DNA of 64,000 bases from CAWJLS01 sp963843755 (GTDB lineage: Bacteria > Acidobacteriota > Thermoanaerobaculia > Multivoradales > DATKCC01). Of this stretch, positions 33,078-42,410 are shown in pieces. Below the pieces are notes generated by a model that was not told the origin of the DNA, ran no database searches, and worked only from the letters and a program-made list of their open reading frames with translations. The stretch is from the NCBI GenBank assembly GCA_963843755.1, contig CAWJLS010000013.1, forward strand, positions 186,001 through 250,000, written 5' to 3'. The position numbers and the translations under genes were made by a program. How positions within the stretch are numbered: position 1 is the stretch's first letter; each line of letters begins with the position of its first letter.

Positions 33078-35948
33078 ATGCCCCTGAAGCCCGAGGAGCA
33101 GGCACGCGTCCGGATCGACCGGCTCCTGGAGCAGGCCGGCTGGGCGGTCCAGGACCATGCCGCCCTGAACCGCCACGCGGCCCGGGGCGTCGCCGTGCGG
33201 GAGTTCCCCATGGCACCCGGTCACGGCACGGCCGACTACCTGCTGTTCGTCGACGGGCGCGCCGCCGGGGTGCTCGAGGCCAAGCCGGAGGGGTATCCGC
33301 TGTCGAGCGTCGAGCTCCAGGCGATGAAGTACTCGACCGGCCTGCCACCGAGCCTCGACCCTCCGGTCACGCCGCTGCCGTTCGTCTACACGAGCACCGG
33401 CTCCGAGACCCGCTTCGCGAACCTGCTCGACCCGCACCCCCGGAGCCGGAAGGTCTTCACCGTCCACCGGCCGGCGACGCTCGCCGAGTGGCTCCAGGCC
33501 GAGCCGCTCGGCACCTGGGCGGCGGCGTGGGCGGACGAGCAGTGCATCGAGCGGAACGGCTCGGCCGACGCGCCCTCCACTCTGAGGTCACGGATCGCCT
33601 GCCTGCCGCCGGTGCACCTGCCCGGGCTGTGGGAGAACAAGGTCACCGCCATCCGGAACCTGGAGGCGTCGCTCCAGCAGGACCGCCCCCGCGCGCTGAT
33701 CCAGATGGCGACCGGCTCGGGCAAAACCCTCCTCGCGGTCAGCTCGATCTACCGCCTGATCAAGCTCGGCGGCGCCCGGCGGGTCCTCTTCCTGGTCGAC
33801 CGCTCGAACCTGGGCGAGCAGGCGGAGAAGGAGTTCCAGGGCTACCGGACGCCCGACGACAACCGCAAGCTGACCGAGCTCTACAACGTCGAGCGGCTCA
33901 CCTCGAACACCATCTCGTCCTCGTCGAAGGTGGTCATCACCACGATCCAGCGGCTCTACTCGATGCTCAAAGGGGAAGAGGAGCTCGACGCCCAGGTGGA
34001 GGAGGGGTCGCTCTTCGAAGGCTCGGCCTTCGGGAGCACCGCGGGGGCCTCCGCCGAGCCGCTCCCCGTGGTCTACAACGAGGCGATCCCACCCGAGTTC
34101 TTCGACGTGATCTTCGTCGACGAGTGCCACCGGTCGATCTACTCCCTGTGGCGCCAGGTGCTTGAGTACTTCGATGCCTACCTGGTCGGCCTGACCGCCA
34201 CGCCCGCCAAGCACACCTTCGGCTTCTTCAACCAGAACCTGGTCATGGAGTACGGCCACGAGCAGGCCGTCGCCGACGGCGTCAACGTCGACTTCGAGAT
34301 CTACCGGATCAGGACCCGAATCACCGAGCACGGGTCGACCATCGAAGCGAGCCCGCTCCCGGTGCTGGAGCTCAGGAGCCGAAAAGACCGCAAGAGCCGC
34401 TGGCAGACCCCGGACGAGCCGATCACCTACCGGGGCAGCGACCTGGACCGGAAGGTGGTCGCGAAGGATCAGATCCGGACCATCGTGCGCACCTTCCGGG
34501 ACAAGGTCACCACCGAGATCTTCCCCGGCCGCTCGGAGGTGCCCAAGACCCTGATCTTCGCCAAGGACGACTCCCACGCCGAGGACATCCTGGAGATCGT
34601 ACGCGAGGAGCTCGGCCGGGGCGACCAGTTCGCCCGCAAGATCACCTACAAGAACACCGAGGGCAAGCCGTCCGACCTGATCCAGGACTTCCGGACCAGC
34701 TTTTACCCGAGGATCGCGGTGACCGTCGACATGGTGGCGACCGGCACCGACGTCAAGCCGATCGAGATCGTCCTGTTCATGCGCTCGGTCAAGAGCCGGG
34801 TGCTGTTCGAGCAGATGAAGGGGCGCGGCGTCCGGATCGTCGACCCGACCGAGCTCCGGGCCGTCTCGCCCGACGCGACCGCCAAGACCCACTTCGTCAT
34901 CGTCGACTGCGTCGAGATCACCGACTCCGAGATGGCGGACACCCAGCCGCTGGAGCGCAAGCCCGCGGCCAGCACCAAGTCTCTGCTCGACCAGGTGGCC
35001 GCCGGCACCGTCGACCCCGCGGTCTACTCCAGCCTCGCCAGCCGCCTCGCCCGCCTCGACAAGCGGTGCAGCGGCCTGGACCGCCGGACGATCGAGCAGG
35101 CTTCCGGCGGCCTGACGCTCCAGGACCTGACCGGAGAGCTGGTCCACGCCCTCGACCCGGATGCGCAGATCGAGCGGGCGCGCAGCGACCAGGCGCTCGG
35201 GGACGACGAACAGCCAACCGAGGCCCAGGTGGAGAAGGCCGCCGTCGCCCTGCTCCACGAGGCGGCGAAGCCGCTTGCCACCCGGCCCGGCCTCCGCCAG
35301 ACCCTGCTCGAGGTCAAGCGGTCGCTCGAGCAGATCATCGACACGGTCTCCGAGGACGAAGTCCTGGAGGCGGGGATCTCCGAAGAGGCACGCCTCAAGG
35401 CGAAAGCGCTGGTCACCTCCTTCGAGCAGTTCATCGAGGAGAACAGGGACGAGATCACCGCGCTCCAGTTCTTCTACGCGCTCGACTACAAGGACCGGCT
35501 CCACTACGGCGACATCAAAGGCCTGGCCGACGCGATCGGCGCCCCGCCGCGCTCCTGGACCCCGGAGCGGCTCTGGCACGCCTACCAGACCCTCGACCGG
35601 AGCCGGGTCCGGAGCGCCTCCGGCCAGCGGCTGCTGACCGACGTCGTCTCCCTGGTCCGCTTCGCTCTCCACCGCGACGCCGCCCTGGTGCCCTACCAGG
35701 AGCAGGTCCGGGAACGGTTCCGGACCTGGCTCGCCCAGCAGCGCCAGACCGGCAAGCAGTTCACCCCGCAACAGCTCACCTGGCTGGAGATGATCCGCGA
35801 CCACATCGGCGCCAACGTGGAGATCGAGGTCGACGACTTCGCCTTCACCCCGTTCGTCGAAGAGGGCGGCCTGGGCAAGGCCCGGAAGGTGTTCGGGGAG
35901 GAGCTGGACCGGGTGCTGGAGGAGCTGAATGAGGTGTTGGCGGCGTGA
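33078..35948 (+). CDS. hsdR: Type I restriction enzyme R subunit
   Basis: A 956-residue restriction/translocation subunit of a type I system (EcoEI-like). The N-terminal nuclease domain carries Asp53 in HGTADYLLFVDG and the Glu67-x-Lys69 pair in GVLEAKPEG. A superfamily 2 helicase motor follows: Walker A ATGSGKT at residues 211-217, DECH at 348-351, VGLTATPAKHTFGFF, then VTVDMVATGTDVKP and FEQMKGRGVRIVD. The C-terminal ~250 residues are helical, as expected for binding the methylase core. With HsdM and HsdS it should cut unmodified DNA after ATP-driven translocation. ATG 33078 lacks a ribosome-binding site. The stop overlaps the hsdS start (GTGA). All catalytic motifs appear intact, so the system is probably active. 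Confidence 0.96.
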   Translation: MPLKPEEQARVRIDRLLEQAGWAVQDHAALNRHAARGVAVREFPMAPGHGTADYLLFVDGRAAGVLEAKPEGYPLSSVELQAMKYSTGLPPSLDPPVTPLPFVYTSTGSETRFANLLDPHPRSRKVFTVHRPATLAEWLQAEPLGTWAAAWADEQCIERNGSADAPSTLRSRIACLPPVHLPGLWENKVTAIRNLEASLQQDRPRALIQMATGSGKTLLAVSSIYRLIKLGGARRVLFLVDRSNLGEQAEKEFQGYRTPDDNRKLTELYNVERLTSNTISSSSKVVITTIQRLYSMLKGEEELDAQVEEGSLFEGSAFGSTAGASAEPLPVVYNEAIPPEFFDVIFVDECHRSIYSLWRQVLEYFDAYLVGLTATPAKHTFGFFNQNLVMEYGHEQAVADGVNVDFEIYRIRTRITEHGSTIEASPLPVLELRSRKDRKSRWQTPDEPITYRGSDLDRKVVAKDQIRTIVRTFRDKVTTEIFPGRSEVPKTLIFAKDDSHAEDILEIVREELGRGDQFARKITYKNTEGKPSDLIQDFRTSFYPRIAVTVDMVATGTDVKPIEIVLFMRSVKSRVLFEQMKGRGVRIVDPTELRAVSPDATAKTHFVIVDCVEITDSEMADTQPLERKPAASTKSLLDQVAAGTVDPAVYSSLASRLARLDKRCSGLDRRTIEQASGGLTLQDLTGELVHALDPDAQIERARSDQALGDDEQPTEAQVEKAAVALLHEAAKPLATRPGLRQTLLEVKRSLEQIIDTVSEDEVLEAGISEEARLKAKALVTSFEQFIEENRDEITALQFFYALDYKDRLHYGDIKGLADAIGAPPRSWTPERLWHAYQTLDRSRVRSASGQRLLTDVVSLVRFALHRDAALVPYQEQVRERFRTWLAQQRQTGKQFTPQQLTWLEMIRDHIGANVEIEVDDFAFTPFVEEGGLGKARKVFGEELDRVLEELNEVLAA

Positions 35949-37495
35949 CAGGTTCTCCAAGACACTGGGTCTCTGCCCCGTTGTCGGATCTCCTCAGAGA
36001 GCCCCTTCGCAACGGACACTCGGCGAAGGCTAGTGGAAGCGAAAGAGGAGTCCGAACTCTCACTCTCACCGCTGTCACAGAGGGCAACTTCTCGGAGGTC
36101 AACACGAAGGTCACGAGCGCGGACCCCAGGAAGGTAGATTCACTCTGGCTGGAACCGGACGACATCCTCATCGAACGCTCCAATACACCCGAGTTGGTTG
36201 GTACGGCACGCCTGTTTCCCGGTCCCACCCAGTACGCGATCTTTCCCGACCTTCTCATTCGCGTCCGCCTCGTTGCGCAAGTGTCTCCCAAGCTTCTGGA
36301 GGCCTATTTCCAGACTGGTCCGGTGCGTTCGTACTTCCGTCGCTCGGCCAAGGGAATCTCCGGGAGCATGCCGAAGATCAGTCAAGGAGTCATCTCTGAC
36401 CTTACCGTTCCGCTTCCTCCCAGCGGTGAGCAGACTCGTATCGTCTCTGCCCTCGACTCATACTTCACCCGCCTCGACGCCGCCGAGCAGGCACTCAAAC
36501 GAGTCCAGACCAACCTGAAGCGATACCGGGCCTCAGTTCTCAAGGCCGCGGTCGAAGGCCGACTGGTGCCCACCGAGGCCGAACTGGCCCGGAGAGAGGG
36601 GAGAGAGTACGAACCCGCCGAGAAGCTCCTCGAGCGCATCCTGGTCGAAAGGCGGAAGCGCTGGGAAGAGGCCGAGCTCGAGAAGATGCGGGCCAAGGGC
36701 AAGGAGCTGAAGGACGACAAGTGGAAGGTGCAATACGTCGTGCCAGCGGGACCCGAGGTCTCGGACCCTCCCGAGCTACCAGACGGATGGTGCTGGGCGA
36801 CAACCGACCAACTCTTCCATTTCGTCACGAGTGGTTCGCGCGGTTGGGCTAAGTACTACTCCGAGCAAGGAGCGATGTTCCTTCGGATGGGCAACTTGGA
36901 TCACGACACCATCGCGCTTGATCTATCGGAAGTACAGCGAGTGACTCCTCCCCCAGGAGCAGAGGGAATGAGAACCCGTGTGATGGGAGGTGACATCCTG
37001 ATCTCCATAACAGCCGACGTGGGAATGGTGGGCCTTATCCCAGATGAACTCGGGGAGGCCTACATCAATCAACACGTCGCACTCGCAAGGCCAGTTCCGG
37101 GAGCGTACTCAAGGCATCTCGCCTGGTACCTGGCAAGTGAGTCTGGGGGTAAACAACAGCTCGGCTCTCTTGAAAGAGGAGCTACAAAGGTCGGTCTGGG
37201 ACTGACAGACATTCGAAGTGTCCTCTTGCCGCTGCCACCAAGAGCTGAACAGGAGCGAATGGTCGCAGAAATTGAACAAAAGTGGGATGAAATTCTGGCA
37301 ATGGAGGAGTCCGCCAGGAGATCCATTCTTCGCATCTCCCGCCTCCGCCAATCCATCCTCAAGTGGGCCTTCGAGGGCAAGCTCGTCGACCAGGACCCGG
37401 ACGACGAGCCGGCGTCGGTGCTCCTGGAGCGCATCCGGGCCGAGCGCGCGGCGGCGAAGCCCGTGCGGCGCCGGCGAGGGACCGGGCGCTCGTGA
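35945..37495 (+). CDS. hsdS: Type I restriction-modification specificity subunit
   Basis: A 516-residue DNA-recognition subunit with two target-recognition domains, residues ~5-155 and ~275-435, each followed by a conserved helical spacer. The first TRD ends in PKISQGVISDLTVPLPP and the second in GLTDIRSVLLPLPP, the repeated TRD-end motif of HsdS. The first spacer (LDAAEQALKRVQTNLKRYRA, then WEEAELEKMRAKGKELKDDK) sets the distance between half-sites; the second ends in LRQSILKWAFEGKLV. Base composition is mosaic: both TRD-coding parts are clearly more AT-rich than the spacers and neighbouring genes, a sign of exchange by recombination. GTG 35945 overlaps hsdR. The DNA target cannot be read from sequence. 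Confidence 0.94.
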   Translation: MTGSPRHWVSAPLSDLLREPLRNGHSAKASGSERGVRTLTLTAVTEGNFSEVNTKVTSADPRKVDSLWLEPDDILIERSNTPELVGTARLFPGPTQYAIFPDLLIRVRLVAQVSPKLLEAYFQTGPVRSYFRRSAKGISGSMPKISQGVISDLTVPLPPSGEQTRIVSALDSYFTRLDAAEQALKRVQTNLKRYRASVLKAAVEGRLVPTEAELARREGREYEPAEKLLERILVERRKRWEEAELEKMRAKGKELKDDKWKVQYVVPAGPEVSDPPELPDGWCWATTDQLFHFVTSGSRGWAKYYSEQGAMFLRMGNLDHDTIALDLSEVQRVTPPPGAEGMRTRVMGGDILISITADVGMVGLIPDELGEAYINQHVALARPVPGAYSRHLAWYLASESGGKQQLGSLERGATKVGLGLTDIRSVLLPLPPRAEQERMVAEIEQKWDEILAMEESARRSILRISRLRQSILKWAFEGKLVDQDPDDEPASVLLERIRAERAAAKPVRRRRGTGRS

Positions 37496-37550
37496 GGGTG
37501 TCCGCGCCAGCCTCTCCGTTTCTCTGCTTCGATCCGATCGAGGAGTCCCC

Positions 37551-39071
37551 GTGAGCGATTCGTCCCGCCTGGTCAACAAGCTCTGGTCGTACTGCAATGT
37601 CTTACGGGACGACGGGCTCTCCTACCAGGACTATCTGGAGCAGCTCACCTTCCTGCTGTTTCTCAAGATGGCCGACGAGCGGGAGGGCCTGACCGGCGAG
37701 GAGCAGCCGGTGCCCGCGGGCTACCGCTGGTCGGATCTGTCCGGGCCGCTGATGGAGGGGGAGAGGCTCGAAGCCCACTACCGGGAGACCCTCCAGACCC
37801 TCGGCCAGCAGGGGGGCATGCTCGGGCTGATCTTCCGCAAGGCGCAGAACAAGATCCAGGACCCGGCGAAGCTGCGCACGCTGATCGTCGACCTGATCGG
37901 CAAGGAGGAGTGGCTCTCCATGTCCTCCGACGTCAAGGGGGACGCCTACGAGGGGTTGCTGGAGAAGAACGCCCAGGACGTCAAGGGCGGCGCCGGGCAG
38001 TACTTCACGCCCCGGAGCGTGATCGACGCGATGGTCCGGTGCGTCCAGCCGCAACCGGGCGAGGTGGTGCACGACCCGGCGTGCGGCACGGGCGGATTCC
38101 TGCTCGCCGCCTACCAGTACATGGCCGGCCGGCCCGATCTTCCCGGCTTGGACAAGGAGATGAAGCGCTTCCTCCAGTACGAGGCGCTCCGCGGGGTCGA
38201 GCTGGTGGACGGGGTCAGCCGCCTCTGCGCCATGAACCTGCTGCTCCACGGCATCGGGCCGACCGACGACGCACGGACGCCGCCGATCCAGACCGACGAC
38301 GCCCTGCGGGACGAGCCGAGCGTCCACGCCGACGTGGTGCTGACCAACCCGCCGTTCGGCAAGAAGTCGTCGATCACCGTGGTCAACGAGGCCGGGGAGT
38401 CCGACCGCAAGACGCTGACCTACAACCGGCCCGACTTCTGGACCACCACGTCCAACAAGCAGCTCAACTTCGTCCAGCATGTCAAGAGCCTGCTCGAGAT
38501 CCACGGACGGGCGGCGATGGTGGTGCCGGACAACGTGCTGTTCGAAGGGGGAGCGGGGGAGACGGTCCGCCGCAAGCTCCTCCTGGAGACGGAGGTCCAC
38601 ACGCTTCTGCGCCTGCCCACCGGGATCTTCTACGCCCAGGGGGTGAAGGCGAACGTCCTGTTCTTCGACCGCAAGCCGGGGTCGGACAAGCCGTGGACGC
38701 GGGACGTGTGGGTCTACGATCTGCGCACCAACTGCCACTTCACCCTCAAGGAGCGGCCGCTTACGTCCAAGGATCTGGTGGAGTTCGTCGCCTGCTACAA
38801 GCCCGGCGACCGCCACCACCGGACACCGACCTGGTCCGAGGGGACTCCGGACGGCCGCTGGCGCGCCTACTCTTACGACGAGCTCGTCCAGCGCGACAAG
38901 CTCAATCTCGACATCTTCTGGCTCCGCGACGAGAGCCTGGAGGATTCGGCAAACCTTCCGGACCCCCATGTCCTGGCGGGGGAGATCGCCGACGACCTGC
39001 GGGCGGCGCTCGAGGAGATCGAGGACGTGCTCGGCGATCTTTCGACTCGAAAGATGAATGTGCATAAGTAG
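37551..39071 (+). CDS. hsdM: Type I restriction-modification methyltransferase subunit
   Basis: A 506-residue adenine-N6 methyltransferase. An N-terminal helical domain (residues ~1-140, starting SSRLVNKLWSYCNVLRDDGL) leads into the catalytic domain. The AdoMet motif DPACGTGGF begins at residue 175 and the catalytic NPPF at residue 266. GQYFTPRSVIDAMV, characteristic of HsdM, precedes motif I. The GTG at 37551 has AGGAG five bases upstream and lies 55 bases after hsdS; no ATG fits the conserved start. The gene order hsdR-hsdS-hsdM is less common than R-M-S. Downstream there is a short AT-rich spacer (39072-39170) with a T-run and a weak GACGAAA/TTTCGTC stem that may end transcription. Confidence 0.96.
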   Translation: MSDSSRLVNKLWSYCNVLRDDGLSYQDYLEQLTFLLFLKMADEREGLTGEEQPVPAGYRWSDLSGPLMEGERLEAHYRETLQTLGQQGGMLGLIFRKAQNKIQDPAKLRTLIVDLIGKEEWLSMSSDVKGDAYEGLLEKNAQDVKGGAGQYFTPRSVIDAMVRCVQPQPGEVVHDPACGTGGFLLAAYQYMAGRPDLPGLDKEMKRFLQYEALRGVELVDGVSRLCAMNLLLHGIGPTDDARTPPIQTDDALRDEPSVHADVVLTNPPFGKKSSITVVNEAGESDRKTLTYNRPDFWTTTSNKQLNFVQHVKSLLEIHGRAAMVVPDNVLFEGGAGETVRRKLLLETEVHTLLRLPTGIFYAQGVKANVLFFDRKPGSDKPWTRDVWVYDLRTNCHFTLKERPLTSKDLVEFVACYKPGDRHHRTPTWSEGTPDGRWRAYSYDELVQRDKLNLDIFWLRDESLEDSANLPDPHVLAGEIADDLRAALEEIEDVLGDLSTRKMNVHK

Positions 39072-39170
39072 CTTTTCTTAACACTATTGACGAAAGATCT
39101 CGACTTGCCGTACCGTTTTTTCGTCTGGTTTCGTGCAGTTTGTTTTTGATCACCGATCCGAGGTACTTGC

Positions 39171-39647
39171 GTGGTGCGTTGGTTGGGCTTTTCGGCCGTA
39201 CTCGTCGTCCGGGCGCTGGCTCTCGCCGGCCTCGTCTGCTCCTCGCCGGCGGCGGCCGAGCCTCCGGTGACGCCCGCCGAGGCGCCGGCATGGACGACCC
39301 TCCGCCTCCTCACCACGAGCCCCGCTTCCGGCACCGCGGTGGTCCAGGACGCCTCCGGTGAGCTGACCGTCGTCCACCGCGGCGAGCGCCTCGCGGACCA
39401 TGCACCGCTGATCCTCGGCGTGCTCGACGACCGGATCGAGCTGGAGGAGCGCATCGACTCCCAGGACAAGGCGGGGCGCAAGCGGACCCGCTACTGGATG
39501 TTCCGGGCGGAGTCCTCCGACCGGCCGTCCCGGGTGACCGAGATCTCGCGCCAGGCGCCGGCTCCGCCGCGGCGCTTCGGTCCGCAGCCGATCGTCCCCG
39601 CCCGGGCTCCGCCGCCGGCCGACTCTCCGGAAGGCGCCCGGCCGTGA
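39171..39647 (+). CDS. Small secreted protein preceding giant surface protein
   Basis: A 158-residue protein with a signal peptide (GFSAVLVVRALALAGLVCSS, cleavage near AAAEPP). The middle (residues ~45-100) is a small beta domain, SGTAVVQDASGELTVVHRGE then LILGVLDDRIELEER, which resembles the homology region of GspC or PilP that links an inner-membrane complex to a secretin. The remainder is Pro-rich. Similarity is faint and the function is not assigned. GTG 39171 has GAGG upstream. The stop overlaps the start of the giant gene (TGATG), so the pair is probably translated together and this protein may help export or anchor it; that is an inference from position. Confidence 0.7.
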   Translation: MVRWLGFSAVLVVRALALAGLVCSSPAAAEPPVTPAEAPAWTTLRLLTTSPASGTAVVQDASGELTVVHRGERLADHAPLILGVLDDRIELEERIDSQDKAGRKRTRYWMFRAESSDRPSRVTEISRQAPAPPRRFGPQPIVPARAPPPADSPEGARP

Positions 39648-42406
39648 TGCAGGCGCGCGTCCGTGGCGGCCGCAGAGGTCTCGCCGCCTGGGTTCTCGGA
39701 CTCCTGGGCCTGTTCGCGATCCCCATGGCCTCGGCTGCGGCCGACGGCGTGCGCCCACCGCCGGGTGAGCTGCCGGGACCGCCGGACGCCCTGGCGCAGG
39801 CGGTCGGCGACCAGGGGCACCTGTCGGTGATCGAGGTCACCGGCGACTACGACCAGTACTACCAGGGCGAGGTCAACGCGCTGCCGCGGGCCCTGGTGGC
39901 GCGCGAGTTCTACGCCCACCACCCGGATCACTACGACTTCCTGGTCGTTTTCTCGACCTTCGAGTTCGACACCGGCGACGCGGTCGCCTTCCACCTCGGC
40001 ATCCGCAACGACGTCTCCGGCATCGGCCTGCCGCTGTTCGACGAGAGCGCCCTCTACGGCAGCGACGGGCGCCTCCAGGGGTACATCGACATGGCGTCGC
40101 TGGCGCGCTATGCGACCGACCCTCTGGACCCGGCCTTCGAGGAGACCCTCGCGGTCGCGACCCACGAGATCCTCCACCAGTGGGGCGCCCACGTGCGCTT
40201 CCGCCGGCCCGACGGCAGCCTGTCCGACGCCCTGCTCGGCCGCGACGGCTCCCACTGGAGCTACCTCCTCGACAGCGACGCCTCGGTCCTCTACGGCAAC
40301 GACTGGCGGGACCGGGGCGACGGCAGCTTCGTCTCCACCGGCGCGCTCCGCCTGCTGAGCCCGCTCGACCTCTACCTCGCCGGCTTCTTCGACGCGAGCG
40401 AGGTGCCGCCGTTCGTGCTGATCGACTCCCCCGGGACCGACCCGACCCGGCTCCCGAGGGTGGGCGCGACGGTCACCGGGCAGGCGACGACGGTGACCAT
40501 CGACGACGTGATCGCGGCCGAAGGACCGCGCGTCCCGGCGGCCGCGGACGCACAGAAGCTCTTCCGGGCCGGCTTCGTCTTGCTGGTCCGGCCGGGGGAG
40601 GAGCCGACGCCGGCGCAGATCGCGGCCATCGAACGCATCCGGCAGGGGCTCGAGACCCGCTTCGCGGTGCTGACCGGCGGGCGTGGCCTGCTCGAGGTCT
40701 ACCCGGAGGCGCAGCCCGTCGGAGAGCCCGGCGCGCCGGACGAGGTGCCGGGCGGGCCGCTGCGCGGTACCGAGGCGAGCCTGGTCGAGGGCCTGGCCTG
40801 GCTGCGCGGCCGGCAGGCGGGAGACGGCTCCTGGCAGGACCGGCCGGCGACCGGCACCCGGGACACGGCCCTGGCGCTCGGAACGTTGACCGCGCTCGAC
40901 GCCCAGTTCACCGGCGGCAGCAGTGCGATCGGCTGGCTGCAGTCCCGCCTCGACGGAGGGGCGGAGGCGACGACCGACTACCTGGCCCGTTCGGCCGTCG
41001 CGTTGGCGGAGCAGGGGAGGGGGAGCACGGCGGCGACCGGCCGGCTGCTCGCCCGCCAGAACGCCGACGGCGGCTGGGGCCTCGGCCCGGGGTACGCCAG
41101 CGATCCCATGGACACGGCGCTGTCGATCCTGGCGCTCGGCACCACCGCCGGCACGCCGAGCACGACCCTCGACGCCGGCGCCGGCTTCCTCCTCGCCGCC
41201 CAGGGTCCGGACGGCGGCTGGGGCAGCGCGCCGGGCGCCCCGGGACGGACCGCCATCACGGCCGCCGTCCTCCAGGCGCTCCATGCGACCGCCCGCGACA
41301 CCGACGTGCTTCCGGCGGCCCTCACGTTCCTCGCCGGCAAACAGAATCCGGGTGGCGGCTTCGGCGACAGCCCGTCGACGGCCCACGACACCGCCCTGGC
41401 CCTCCAGGCGTTGATCGCGGTCGGCGGCGTCGATGCGGTCGACGGCGGCGGCGCGCGGGACTACCTGGCGTCCCACCAGGCGGAGGACGGGAGCTGGGAG
41501 GGGTCGGTCTACTCGACGGCGCTCGCCCTGGACACCCTCAAGCGGTTCGACTTCCCGAACTGGCGCTTCGCCGGGCCGCCCGAGGCGAGCCCGAGCGCGC
41601 CGCGGGACGGGGAGCGCGTCCGGCTCGCCATGACGGTGGTGAACGACGGCAACGCGGAGACCCCCGCCGGCCTGCTGCGCCTCTACGAGGGCGACCCGGA
41701 CGGCGGCGGCACGGCGGTCGCCGAGGTCGAGCTGCCGCCGCTCGGGGCGCGCCAGAGCGTCGCGGTCTCGATCCTCTGGGACAGCCTGGACCGCTCCGGG
41801 AGCAACCACCTGGTGGCCGTGCTCGACCCGGACGGCGCGACCGACGAGCTCTCCGAGCTGGACAACCGGACGGCGATCGATCTCGAGGTCGCGCCGGCGC
41901 CGAGCGAGGCCGATCTCGAGCTCTCGAACGCCGACCTGACCCTGGCCCCGGCGCAGCCGGCGGAGCTGCCGGCGAGCATCGCCGTCTCGGCGACCGTCCG
42001 CAACCTCGGCCAGGCGGACGTGCCGGAGGTCGTGGTGCGGCTCCTGGTGGCACCGGCCGGGGTCGACCCCGAGATGGCGGAGCCGGTCGACGAGGTCGTG
42101 GTCGCCGCGCCCCAGCGCGGGTCGACGCCGGTGAGCTTCACCTACCTCCTGGAAACCCCGGGGACGACCACGTTCGTCGTCCGGGTCGATCCGGACGGCG
42201 CGGTGAGCGAGGCCGACGAGACCAACAACACGGCCGTCGGCCAGGTCATGACTGCCGCCGCCGTGGACCTGGCGGTCGCCCCGTCCGATCTCTCCCTCGA
42301 CGGGCTGCCGACGGTGGGGAGCGACGTGACCTTCCATGCCGTGCTCCACAATCGCGGCACGGTCGACTCGACCGACGCGGCGGTCGCCTTCACCGTCACC
42401 GACGGC
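39647..42406 (+). CDS. Giant multidomain surface protein, N-terminal part (before frameshift)
   Basis: The first 920 residues of a giant secreted protein; the frame then breaks inside a domain and remains open as nonsense to a stop at 44354-44356. A signal peptide (ARVRGGRRGLAAWVLGLLGL, then SAAADG) precedes a metallopeptidase-like domain (residues ~60-350) with HEILHQWGAHV at 173 and LLSPLDLYLAGFFDASEVPP, resembling M6-like secreted proteins. Residues ~380-640 form an alpha-toroid of squalene cyclase type, with repeated motifs such as QNADGGWGLGPGYASDPMDT and AQGPDGGWG. Then come CARDB beta domains ending in PDGAVSEADETNN-type motifs; the third is cut by the frameshift. ATG 39647 overlaps the upstream stop. 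Authentic coding to ~42,406 is very likely; see findings. Confidence 0.82.
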
Positions 42407-42410
42407 GTCG

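Noticed and set aside
33588..35960. A 790-codon minus-strand open frame opposite hsdR
   Set aside because: The plus strand encodes an intact HsdR with all motifs; the antisense product is compositionally biased and has no family.
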